Shown in pieces: positions 1 to 5,737 of a stretch of DNA of 6,157 bases. The notes under the pieces were generated by a model, which did no database searches, was not told the DNA's origin, and saw nothing but the letters and a program-made list of their open reading frames with translations. Source of the DNA: Gammaproteobacteria bacterium. Lineage in GTDB: Bacteria; Pseudomonadota; Gammaproteobacteria; J113. The first letter of the stretch is position 1. Each line of letters starts with the position of its first letter. The stretch spans positions 1-6,157 of the forward strand of contig RFJX01000236.1 in assembly GCA_003694425.1 (NCBI GenBank), in the 5' to 3' direction. The position numbers and the translations under genes are program-made.

Positions 1-543
1 CTCCAGCGGCACGTCATGGGGCTCGAGCTGGTAGCCGGCAGCGTTACCGAGGAGGAAGTCGCTCAGGTAGTGGTAGATCCCGCGCGGCCCGAACAGGCCC
101 ACCGTGAAGGCCGTCATGGAAGGCATCGCCGGATTGCCCTCGGGGCCGTAGAGAGGCAGGGACCTCGTCCTTTCACCGAAGAAGGAGGCCTTCACGAGCA
201 CCGGCAGATCGGCGCTGTGGTCCACGTGCAGGTGGGTGAACAGGAGGGCATCGAGGTCCTCGATCCGGGCGCCCGCACGGGCGAAGTTCCGCATCACCCC
301 GCCGCCGGAGTCGATCAGGAGCCGGGCCCGTCCCTCCAGCCACAGGAGGTAGCCGGTGGCGGCGCGATCGGGATAGAGCTCCGGGCCGCCGGAACCCAGT
401 ACCTGCAGGGCGATGCCTTGCGCAGGGCAGCCTCCGGCGGCGCCGGCGGGGATGGGGGCGGTCAGGAGCAGGAGACAGAGCACCGAAAACCAGCGGCTGA
501 TGATGAGCGGGCAATTCCGGTCCCGCACACTCCGGGGTCTCAT
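1..543 (-). CDS. Secreted metallo-beta-lactamase-fold hydrolase, N-terminal part (3' end beyond window)
   Basis: This frame is open from an ATG at 543 to the left window edge, giving 181 residues and no stop, so the C-terminal part is missing. Residues 1-37 look like a Sec signal peptide: an Arg-rich start, a hydrophobic core VLCLLLLTAP (21-30), and a small-residue AGAAGG cleavage region near 34-38. The mature part opens with a beta strand, LQVLGSGG (46-53), and LLIDSGG (75-81). It then carries the metal-binding motif FTHLHVDHSAD, with H104, H106, D108 and H109 forming HxHxDH. In this fold the motif binds one or two metal ions, usually zinc, for hydrolysis of esters, phosphodiesters or lactams. 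The layout resembles the RNase Z/arylsulfatase-like branch, but the signal peptide points to a periplasmic or envelope enzyme rather than a tRNA processor. The substrate cannot be told. The start is supported by GGAGGAGG 8 nt upstream. The gene lies 57 nt after the DUF1304 gene and may be co-transcribed with it. The family call is firm; the function is open. Confidence 0.88.
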   Translation of the reverse strand, partial: MRPRSVRDRNCPLIISRWFSVLCLLLLTAPIPAGAAGGCPAQGIALQVLGSGGPELYPDRAATGYLLWLEGRARLLIDSGGGVMRNFARAGARIEDLDALLFTHLHVDHSADLPVLVKASFFGERTRSLPLYGPEGNPAMPSMTAFTVGLFGPRGIYHYLSDFLLGNAAGYQLEPHDVPLE

Positions 544-551
544 GACGGCAT

Positions 552-559
552 CCTCCTCC
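552..559 (-). promoter_or_regulatory. Ribosome binding site of the MBL-fold gene
   Basis: The minus strand reads GGAGGAGG with 8 nt to the ATG at 543. This decides the start of the signal peptide-bearing protein, because the ATG that overlaps the end of this purine run is out of frame. Part of the site can pair with an upstream UCUCCG (570-575) in a short 6-bp hairpin. Confidence 0.65.
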
Positions 560-600
560 GGCAGGCTGTCGGAGAGGAGACCGGGGCAGGCACCGCGCGC

Positions 601-954
601 TTACCCTTGCGGCCAGTTCAGGGCCAGAGCGATGGCCGACGGCAGGGCCTGCAGCCAGAAGATGGTGCGGCTGGCGGTGGCGGCGCCGAACAGCCCGGCG
701 ACCAGGCAACAGGAGAGGAAGAAGAGCCTGACCGCGGGACCGCCGCCGAGCAGTCCCCAGATCAGGCCGGCGGCGAGGAAACCGTTGTACAGCCCCTGGT
801 TGGCCGCCAGCGGCGCCGCGGCCTCGATCACCTCGGGCCGCCGGCCCAGGAAGCGCGGACCCATGAAGCGGCGCCAAAGGAACATCTCCAGCACGAGGAA
901 GACCACATGCAGCAGGATGACCAGCCCCAGGCTGAGATCGGCGAGCAATGCCAT
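601..954 (-). CDS. DUF1304 family integral membrane protein
   Basis: This is a 117-residue protein ending in TAA at 601-603. I recognise the DUF1304 family from the segment AANQGLYNGFLAAG (50-63), which is its hallmark, followed by LIWGLLG. The family is of unknown function and consists of small inner-membrane proteins. Four hydrophobic helices can be seen, at about residues 5-26, 48-69, 76-94 and 97-114. A short basic, Arg-rich stretch (28-39) follows helix 1. The frame stays open to an ATG at 1140, but the added 62 residues are Ser/Arg/Pro-rich and would overlap the end of ppc. The ATG at 954 has a good GAGGAG site 5 nt upstream and gives the usual family length and N-terminus, so I chose it. 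The gene lies 115 nt downstream of ppc and 57 nt upstream of the MBL-fold gene, and has no evident link to the carbon operon. No role is proposed. Confidence 0.9.
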   Translation of the reverse strand: MALLADLSLGLVILLHVVFLVLEMFLWRRFMGPRFLGRRPEVIEAAAPLAANQGLYNGFLAAGLIWGLLGGGPAVRLFFLSCCLVAGLFGAATASRTIFWLQALPSAIALALNWPQG

Positions 955-959
955 GGTCT

Positions 960-965
960 CTCCTC
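960..965 (-). promoter_or_regulatory. Ribosome binding site of the DUF1304 gene
   Basis: The minus strand reads GAGGAG followed by 5 nt and the ATG at 954. This site favours the short 117-residue form over the longer open frame starting at 1140. Confidence 0.65.
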
Positions 966-1027
966 GATGCCCCCACGGACTGGATGCAACAGTAGCATGG
1001 AGCGCCGCGTCGACACAGAGGGAGCGA

Positions 1028-1053
1028 CGATCCCGTCGCACCTTGCGGGATCG
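1028..1053 (-). terminator. Hairpin after ppc, possible weak terminator
   Basis: An 8-bp perfect inverted repeat, CGATCCCG and CGGGATCG, is separated by a 10-nt loop and begins 16 nt after the ppc stop codon. No clean U-tract follows on the minus strand (TCGTCGCTCCCTCTGTG), so it is not a textbook Rho-independent terminator. Its position at the end of the carbon operon suggests a role in termination or 3'-end protection. It lies in the 115-nt gap (955-1069), where I found no convincing promoter. Confidence 0.4.
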
Positions 1054-1069
1054 CAGAGGAACGGAGGGC

Positions 1070-3808
1070 TCAGCCGGTCCAGCCGAAGCCGGAGGCGATG
1101 CAGTTGATCGAGAGCAGCAGGGGGATGAGCAGCCGCTCACGCTGTGGACTGCCCTCCTCCAGTCTGCGGAATTCCCCGAGCAGTCTGACCTGCTGCTGCC
1201 CCACCTGGGCCAGAGTGGGCAGGCGCCTTTTGAGCTTGCGGCGGAAGCGGGGGAAACGCTCGGCCAGGACGCTGGACCCGGTCACCTTGAGCACCATCTC
1301 CACGCTCAGCAGGTACTCCCGCTCGATCATCCCGAAGATCCGGTCGCGCAGCTGGCGGTCCTCCACCAGATCGGCGTAGGAGCGGCTCACGGCCAGGTCG
1401 ACCTGGGCCAGGACCTTCTCTCCCTCGTCCAGGATCAACCGGAACAGCCGGGATTGCTCGAACATCCGCTGCAACTGGGCAAGTCCCGCCTCGCCATGCT
1501 CCCCGACATAGCGGGCCAGGGCGCTGCCCAGCCCATACCAGCCGGTGACCAGATGGCGGTTCTGGGTCCAGGCGAATACCCAGGGGATGGCCCGCAGGTC
1601 GTCCAGGCTCCTGGCCCCGAAACGGCGCGCCGGGCGCGAGCCGATGTTCAGCAGGGCCAGCTCCTCCACCGGGCTGGCCGCACCATAGTAGTCCACCAGC
1701 CCCGGCTGCTCCGCCAGCTCCCGGTAGGCGTGGTAGGCATGCTCCGAAAGCGCTTCCAGGACCTGCTCGAACTCCGCGTTTGGCCTGAGCGCCTCTTCCC
1801 GGTGGGACTTGAGGCTGTGCTCCAGCACGCTGGCGGCGAGCAGTTCCATGTTGTATTGCGCGGTACCCCGATTGGCGTACTTGGCCGAGACCACCTCTCC
1901 CTGCTCGGTGATGCGCATCTGGGCATGGACCGAGCCGGGCGGCTGGGCGGCGATGGCCCGCCCGATGGGGGCGCCGCCGCGGCTGACCGATCCGCCGCGG
2001 CCGTGGAAGAAGAGGATGGGCATTCCGGACTCGCGCCCAACCCCTGTCAGCGCGTCCTGGGCCTTGTAGAGCTCCCAGTTGGCGGTAACGAAGCCGCCAT
2101 CCTTGTTGGAATCGGAGTAGCCGATCATGACCTCCTGGAAGCCCCCCGCGGCCTCTGCCGTGCGTCGCACGATCGGGTGGCCGAGCAGGTCGGTCATGAT
2201 GGCGGGGGCGGCCCGGAGGTCGCCGATGGTCTCGAACAGGGGCACCACCTGGATCCGGCAGTAATCGCCCTGCTCACCCTGTTCGAAGAGTCCACAGTAG
2301 CGGGCCAGCAGATAGAGGCCGAGCACATCCTCGGCGCTCCGGGTCATGCTCAGGACGAACCCGCCGAAGGCGTCCCGCCCCCGCGACCTGGACTCCCGCG
2401 CACTGAGTTGCAGCAACTCGATCAGTTCGCGATCGGCTTCCGCGAAGCGCTCCGGGTCGAGCAGGAACGGGGCCGGGCGCTCCAGCTCCTGCTCCAGCCA
2501 CTGCCGCCAGGCCTTGCCGGAGGGTTCGGGCGCCTCGTCCACGGGGCGCCCGGTGAGGGCGGCCCAGAGGGCCTGGAGAGAGGCCGTGGTGACGGTAGTA
2601 TTCTGCCTGAGGTCGAGGCTGGCCGTGTGGAAGCCGAAGGCCTCGGCCTCCCGGCGCAGCGGGGTGACGAGCTGCCGCGCGATACCGGCACAGTCCGCCT
2701 CCTCCAGCGATGCCTCGAGGAACCGCAGGTCGGCGACCAGCTCTCCGGCCTCCCGGTAATGGGGCCTGTCAGATCCCGGCAGCAGGCAGCCCTCCACCTT
2801 GCGCAGCAGGCAGGCGGAATACTGCCGGAACAGCTCCCCGGGATTGCGCCGCCGGATCGCCTCGCCCTCCCCGCTCTCCTCGAGCAGCTCTTCCAGCCTC
2901 AGACGGAAGGAATCTCCCGTCGAGATACTGTGCGCGGCGACGCTCAGGCGGTGCCCCAGTTCGGACAACCGTGACCGCATCCGCTCGAGGGCGGCCTGCC
3001 GGTGCTGGTCCAGGGTCCATGCCGTCACCTCGTTGGTGACGAAGGGATTGCCGTCCCGGTCGCCCCCTATCCAGGAGCCGAAACCGAAGAAGGCGGGAAT
3101 GTCGATGCGCTCCTCCGGGTAATGCGCCTTCAGCGCCAGTTCCAGTTTGGCGTGGAGCTCCGGCAGGCGATCGAACAGGGTCTCGCGGAAGAAGTGCAGG
3201 CCCCAGACCACCTCCTGCTCGACGGAGGGCTTTTCCAGCCGCAGCTCGCCGGTGAGCCAGAGCAGGTCGATCTCGTTGCGCAGCGATTCGACGAAACCCT
3301 GCCTTTCACGGGGCGTCCAGCGGGTGGACTCCATCTGCACCAGGAGCAGATAGATCCGGCGATGGATCTCCAACACCGTGATCCGCTTGGCCTCGGTCGG
3401 GTGGGCGGTGATGACGGGACGGATACGGGCCCGCTTCAGATTCTCCCTGATCTCCTCTGCCGGCACGCCGTTCTCCCGCGCCCAGTGCAGGACGTTGGCG
3501 AAGGTCCCGGCGAGGGCGTCGGTGCCCCGTGCCGTCTCGATCATCCTGCGCCGGCGCATGCCGGCATTCTCCTCGGCGACGGACAGGAGCTGGAACCAGA
3601 TGCTCTGGGCCTGGAGGGCCCGCTGCAGGAGATCGACGCTTCCCGGAGGCGCGGTGGCCTCGCCCAGGAGAATGGGCTCGATCTCCGGTTCCCGCTGGCG
3701 GATGACCTCGAGCAGGAGGGAGAAGAGGAGATCGACGGTCTCGTTCGCGTAGGCCGCTACCTGCTCCGCGATCTCGGCGGAGGAACCGGCCGGGGAGGGT
3801 TCCGTCAC
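1070..3808 (-). CDS. ppc: Phosphoenolpyruvate carboxylase
   Basis: This is a 912-residue cytoplasmic enzyme that converts PEP plus bicarbonate to oxaloacetate and phosphate. Its length is close to the 883 residues of E. coli Ppc. The signatures are all present: TAHPTEAKR with catalytic H136; GSWIGGDRDGNPFVT (244-258); PLFETIGDL with metal ligand E526; MIGYSDSNKDGG with D566 and K569; and FHGRGGSVSRGGAP with H602, R604 and R610. The sequence also keeps FAWTQNRH (745-752) and a closing TG. By my alignment from memory, two E. coli aspartate-inhibitor ligands are replaced, K773 by Q802 and N881 by W910. R587 (R610) and probably R832 (R861 or R862) are kept. In serine-cycle operons this enzyme supplies oxaloacetate for malate and then malyl-CoA, matching the mtkAB genes upstream. 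The start is GTG at 3808, in frame with the upstream hprA stop, and no other good start is near. GGAGG lies 7 nt upstream of the start but within a strong inverted repeat. The stop is TGA. Function is near certain. Confidence 0.97.
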   Translation of the reverse strand: MTEPSPAGSSAEIAEQVAAYANETVDLLFSLLLEVIRQREPEIEPILLGEATAPPGSVDLLQRALQAQSIWFQLLSVAEENAGMRRRRMIETARGTDALAGTFANVLHWARENGVPAEEIRENLKRARIRPVITAHPTEAKRITVLEIHRRIYLLLVQMESTRWTPRERQGFVESLRNEIDLLWLTGELRLEKPSVEQEVVWGLHFFRETLFDRLPELHAKLELALKAHYPEERIDIPAFFGFGSWIGGDRDGNPFVTNEVTAWTLDQHRQAALERMRSRLSELGHRLSVAAHSISTGDSFRLRLEELLEESGEGEAIRRRNPGELFRQYSACLLRKVEGCLLPGSDRPHYREAGELVADLRFLEASLEEADCAGIARQLVTPLRREAEAFGFHTASLDLRQNTTVTTASLQALWAALTGRPVDEAPEPSGKAWRQWLEQELERPAPFLLDPERFAEADRELIELLQLSARESRSRGRDAFGGFVLSMTRSAEDVLGLYLLARYCGLFEQGEQGDYCRIQVVPLFETIGDLRAAPAIMTDLLGHPIVRRTAEAAGGFQEVMIGYSDSNKDGGFVTANWELYKAQDALTGVGRESGMPILFFHGRGGSVSRGGAPIGRAIAAQPPGSVHAQMRITEQGEVVSAKYANRGTAQYNMELLAASVLEHSLKSHREEALRPNAEFEQVLEALSEHAYHAYRELAEQPGLVDYYGAASPVEELALLNIGSRPARRFGARSLDDLRAIPWVFAWTQNRHLVTGWYGLGSALARYVGEHGEAGLAQLQRMFEQSRLFRLILDEGEKVLAQVDLAVSRSYADLVEDRQLRDRIFGMIEREYLLSVEMVLKVTGSSVLAERFPRFRRKLKRRLPTLAQVGQQQVRLLGEFRRLEEGSPQRERLLIPLLLSINCIASGFGWTG

Positions 3809-3828
3809 CGTCCCCCTCCCCGGCCGGT
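3785..3828 (-). repeat. Perfect 15-bp inverted repeat around the ppc start codon (candidate translational switch)
   Basis: The arms are 3814-3828 (minus strand ACCGGCCGGGGAGGG) and 3785-3799 (CCCTCCCCGGCCGGT), exactly complementary, with a 14-nt loop at 3800-3813. In the mRNA the 5' arm holds the GGAGG Shine-Dalgarno sequence (3815-3819), the loop holds the GTG start (3806-3808), and the 3' arm is codons 4-8 of ppc (Pro-Ser-Pro-Ala-Gly). Thirteen of the 15 pairs are G-C. No T-tract follows, so it is not a normal terminator. The stem begins 16 nt after the hprA stop codon, close enough for a terminating ribosome to affect it. Each arm also holds the self-complementary CCGGCCGG, with the copies offset by 34 bp, so a DNA operator is an alternative reading. 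The repeat itself is directly visible; its role is inferred. Confidence 0.8.
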
Positions 3829-3844
3829 CAGTGGTCCACGGACA

Positions 3845-4816
3845 TCAGACCACCCGGTCACGGGGTGGCTCTCCCGCGAAGAAGGCCTTCAGGTTCTCCA
3901 CCACCCGCATGCCCATCGCCACACGGGTTTCCACGGTGGCGCTGCCCAGGTGCGGCAACAGCACCACGTTCTCCATCTTCAGCAGCTCCGGATGGACCTG
4001 GGGCTCTTTCTCGAAGACATCCAGCCCGGCACCCGCGATGATCCCCTCCCTCAGGGCATCGACCAGGGCCGCCTCGTCGATCACGTCACCGCGCGCGGTG
4101 TTTATCAGATAGGCGCCCCTGCGCATCATCCGCAGCCGTTCGGCATTGAGCAGATGGGTGTTGCTGCCCCCGCCGGGACAGTGCAGGGAGACGAAATCCA
4201 CCTGCGGAAGCAGCTCCTCCACCGTATCGCAGCGGATGGCACCGAAGTGGTTCTCGACCTCCTCGCTCGGCGGATAGGGATCGTAGTAGTAGATCTTCAT
4301 GCCGAAGCCGAAGTGGGCCTTGTGGGCCATGGCCCGGGCGATGCGGCCGAAGCCGATGAGGCCCAGCTTCTTGCCGGTGACCTTGGTCCCCATCATGTGG
4401 GTCGGCCGCCAGCCGGTCCATTCGCCGTTGCGGACGTGGCGCTCGCCCTCGCCGGCCCGCCGGCAGGCCATCAGCAGCAGGGTCATGGCCAGATCGGCGG
4501 TGCAGTCGGTGAGCACCTCCGGGGTGTTGGTGACCACCAGCCCCTTCGCCTTCGCCGCCTCCAGATCGATGTGGTTGAAGCCCACCCCGAAGTTGCCGAT
4601 GATTCGTGCCTTCAGCGGCTCGACATCCATCACCTCGGCGGTGATCCGGTCCGAAACGGTGGGGCAGACGGCATCCGCAGTACGGAAGGCCTCCTGCAGC
4701 TGCTCCGTGCTCATCGGCACGTCATCCTCGTTGAGCTGCACGTCGTACAGCTCTCTGAGGACCTTCTCCACCGCCTCGGGCCAGCGCCGGGTGACCACCA
4801 CTTTTGGCTTGCTCAT
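3845..4816 (-). CDS. D-2-hydroxyacid dehydrogenase, probable hydroxypyruvate/glyoxylate reductase
   Basis: This 323-residue cytoplasmic enzyme belongs to the D-isomer 2-hydroxyacid dehydrogenase family. The likely reaction is reduction of hydroxypyruvate to D-glycerate, or of glyoxylate to glycolate. The substrate domain carries NFGVGFNHIDLEAAKAKG (75-92). The Rossmann motif is LGLIGFGRIARAMA (151-164), a GxGxxA variant. The second strand ends in IYYYDPYP, with D179 where it would bind the adenosine ribose, favouring NADH. The catalytic triad is R242 (NTARGDVID), E271 (DVFEKEP) and H289 (LPHLGSAT), with the same spacing as in glycerate dehydrogenase. The overall pattern is closer to GyaR-type glyoxylate reductases than to classical methylotroph HprA. 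Its place between mtkB and ppc supports hydroxypyruvate reduction in a serine-type pathway. It starts 10 nt after the mtkB stop, and the ribosome site overlaps that stop. The stop is TGA at 3845. The family is certain; the exact substrate is inferred from context. Confidence 0.92.
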   Translation of the reverse strand: MSKPKVVVTRRWPEAVEKVLRELYDVQLNEDDVPMSTEQLQEAFRTADAVCPTVSDRITAEVMDVEPLKARIIGNFGVGFNHIDLEAAKAKGLVVTNTPEVLTDCTADLAMTLLLMACRRAGEGERHVRNGEWTGWRPTHMMGTKVTGKKLGLIGFGRIARAMAHKAHFGFGMKIYYYDPYPPSEEVENHFGAIRCDTVEELLPQVDFVSLHCPGGGSNTHLLNAERLRMMRRGAYLINTARGDVIDEAALVDALREGIIAGAGLDVFEKEPQVHPELLKMENVVLLPHLGSATVETRVAMGMRVVENLKAFFAGEPPRDRVV

Positions 4817-4820
4817 GTCG

Positions 4821-4828
4821 ACCTCCTC
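4821..4828 (-). promoter_or_regulatory. Ribosome binding site overlapping the mtkB stop
   Basis: The minus strand reads TGAGGAGGTCGAC before the ATG at 4816. The mtkB stop TGA runs straight into GAGGAGGT, which lies 4 nt from the start. This arrangement suggests translational coupling between the ligase alpha subunit and the reductase. Confidence 0.7.
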
Positions 4829-5717
4829 AGCTCACCTTGGCCAGGACTTCCTGCACCGTGGGACCGAAATCGGCCGGACTGGGGACTATGGTCACACCGC
4901 ACTCCTTCAGGATCTCCACCTTCTCGGCGGCGCTCTCGCCGAAGGCGGAGATGATGGCGCCGGCATGGCCCATGCGCCGCCCCTTGGGGGCGGTCAGACC
5001 GGCGATGTAGGCCAGCACCGGCTTGCTCATGTTCTCCTTGGCGAACTGCCCGGCCTCGGCCTCCTGGGGACCACCGATCTCGCCGATCATCAGCACCACC
5101 TTGGTCTCCGGGTCCTGCTCGAAGAATTCGAGGTGGTCCCTGAAGGAGGAGCCGTTGATCGGGTCGCCACCGATGCCGATGGAGGTCGAGATGCCGATCC
5201 CGAGGGCCTTCATCTGCGAGGCGGCCTCGTAGCCGAGGGTACCGGAGCGACCGATGACCCCGACCGGACCGCGCATGTAGATGTGGCCTGGCATGATGCC
5301 CATCATGCACTTCTCCGGGCTGATCGAGCCGGCGCAGTTGGGGCCGGTGAGGATCATCCGCTTCTCCTTCTTGTAGCGGCGCATGTAGCGCTTGACCCGG
5401 ATCATGTCATGGGCCGGGATGCCGTCGGTGATGGCGACGCAGAAGCGGATGCCGGCATCGGCCGCCTCCATGATGGAGTCGGCGGCATAGGGCGGCGGCA
5501 CGAAGACTATGCTGGCGTCCGCGCCGGTGGCGGCCACCGCCTCCTTCATGGTGTTGAAGACGGGACGGCCCAGATGGGTGGTCCCACCCTTGCCCGGGGT
5601 CACGCCACCGACGATGTTGGTCCCGTAGTCGATCATTTCCTGCGAGTGGAAGGTGCCGATCTGGCCGGTAAAGCCCTGCACCAGCACCTTGGTGTTTTCA
5701 TCCAGATGGATAGTCAT
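4827..5717 (-). CDS. mtkB: Malate-CoA ligase (malate thiokinase) alpha subunit
   Basis: This 296-residue subunit makes malyl-CoA from malate, CoA and ATP together with MtkA. It is homologous to succinyl-CoA synthetase alpha (SucD). The CoA-binding Rossmann domain has VLVQGFTGQIGTFH (11-24) and GGVTPGKGGTTH (37-48). The segment TGPNCAGSISPEKCMMGIMPGHIY (124-147) carries NCAG, where SucD has NCPG. The ligase domain follows with GRSGTLGYEAA (156-166), GIGGDPINGSSF (181-192) and MIGEIGGPQEAEA (210-222). GRRMGHAGAI (246-255) contains H251, equivalent to the phosphorylated histidine of SucD. As I remember the Methylobacterium MtkB sequence, similarity runs along the whole length (TDGIPAHDMIRVKRY, GLTAPKGRRMGHAGAI), and the operon context with ppc and a reductase argues for malate over succinate as substrate. 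The ATG at 5717 has AGGGGG 9 nt upstream. The gene lies 20 nt after mtkA and 10 nt before the reductase. A plain SucD is the alternative, which I judge unlikely. Confidence 0.93.
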   Translation of the reverse strand: MTIHLDENTKVLVQGFTGQIGTFHSQEMIDYGTNIVGGVTPGKGGTTHLGRPVFNTMKEAVAATGADASIVFVPPPYAADSIMEAADAGIRFCVAITDGIPAHDMIRVKRYMRRYKKEKRMILTGPNCAGSISPEKCMMGIMPGHIYMRGPVGVIGRSGTLGYEAASQMKALGIGISTSIGIGGDPINGSSFRDHLEFFEQDPETKVVLMIGEIGGPQEAEAGQFAKENMSKPVLAYIAGLTAPKGRRMGHAGAIISAFGESAAEKVEILKECGVTIVPSPADFGPTVQEVLAKVS

Positions 5718-5737
5718 TGTCTAAAACCCCCTGAGGT

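Noticed and set aside
173..976. Minus-strand open frame of 267 codons overlapping DUF1304 and the MBL gene
   Set aside because: The product is Arg/Pro/Ala-rich without motifs. The other frames give clear DUF1304 and HxHxDH proteins with good ribosome sites.
981..1000. Possible promoter upstream of DUF1304 (TTGCAT on the minus strand)
   Set aside because: No acceptable -10 box lies at the right distance, so the match to a -35 box is too weak to report.
955..1140. Extended N-terminus for the DUF1304 protein from the ATG at 1140
   Set aside because: It would overlap ppc, adds a Ser/Arg-rich stretch foreign to the family, and ignores the good ribosome site at 960-965.
413..2974. Very long plus-strand open frame (853 codons) opposite ppc and the DUF1304/MBL genes
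   Set aside because: The translation is low-complexity and Gly/Gln/Arg-rich with no recognisable domain, and it lies antisense to well-supported genes. Long antisense frames are expected from codon bias in GC-rich DNA.
3785..3828. Reading the ppc-start inverted repeat as a Rho-independent terminator
   Set aside because: No U-tract follows on either strand, and the element overlaps the start of an essential-looking, intact gene.
3809..3847. Stop-codon readthrough (or selenocysteine) fusing the reductase to PEP carboxylase
   Set aside because: The two genes are in the same frame, and the 12 codons between TGA and GTG are open with a hairpin beyond. But the reductase already ends at its normal C-terminus and ppc has its own spaced ribosome site, so chance framing is more likely.
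3002..4954. Long plus-strand open frame (650 codons) opposite ppc, the reductase and mtkB
   Set aside because: It is rich in His, Gln and Leu without motifs, and it spans three real minus-strand genes and their junctions. It is an antisense shadow.
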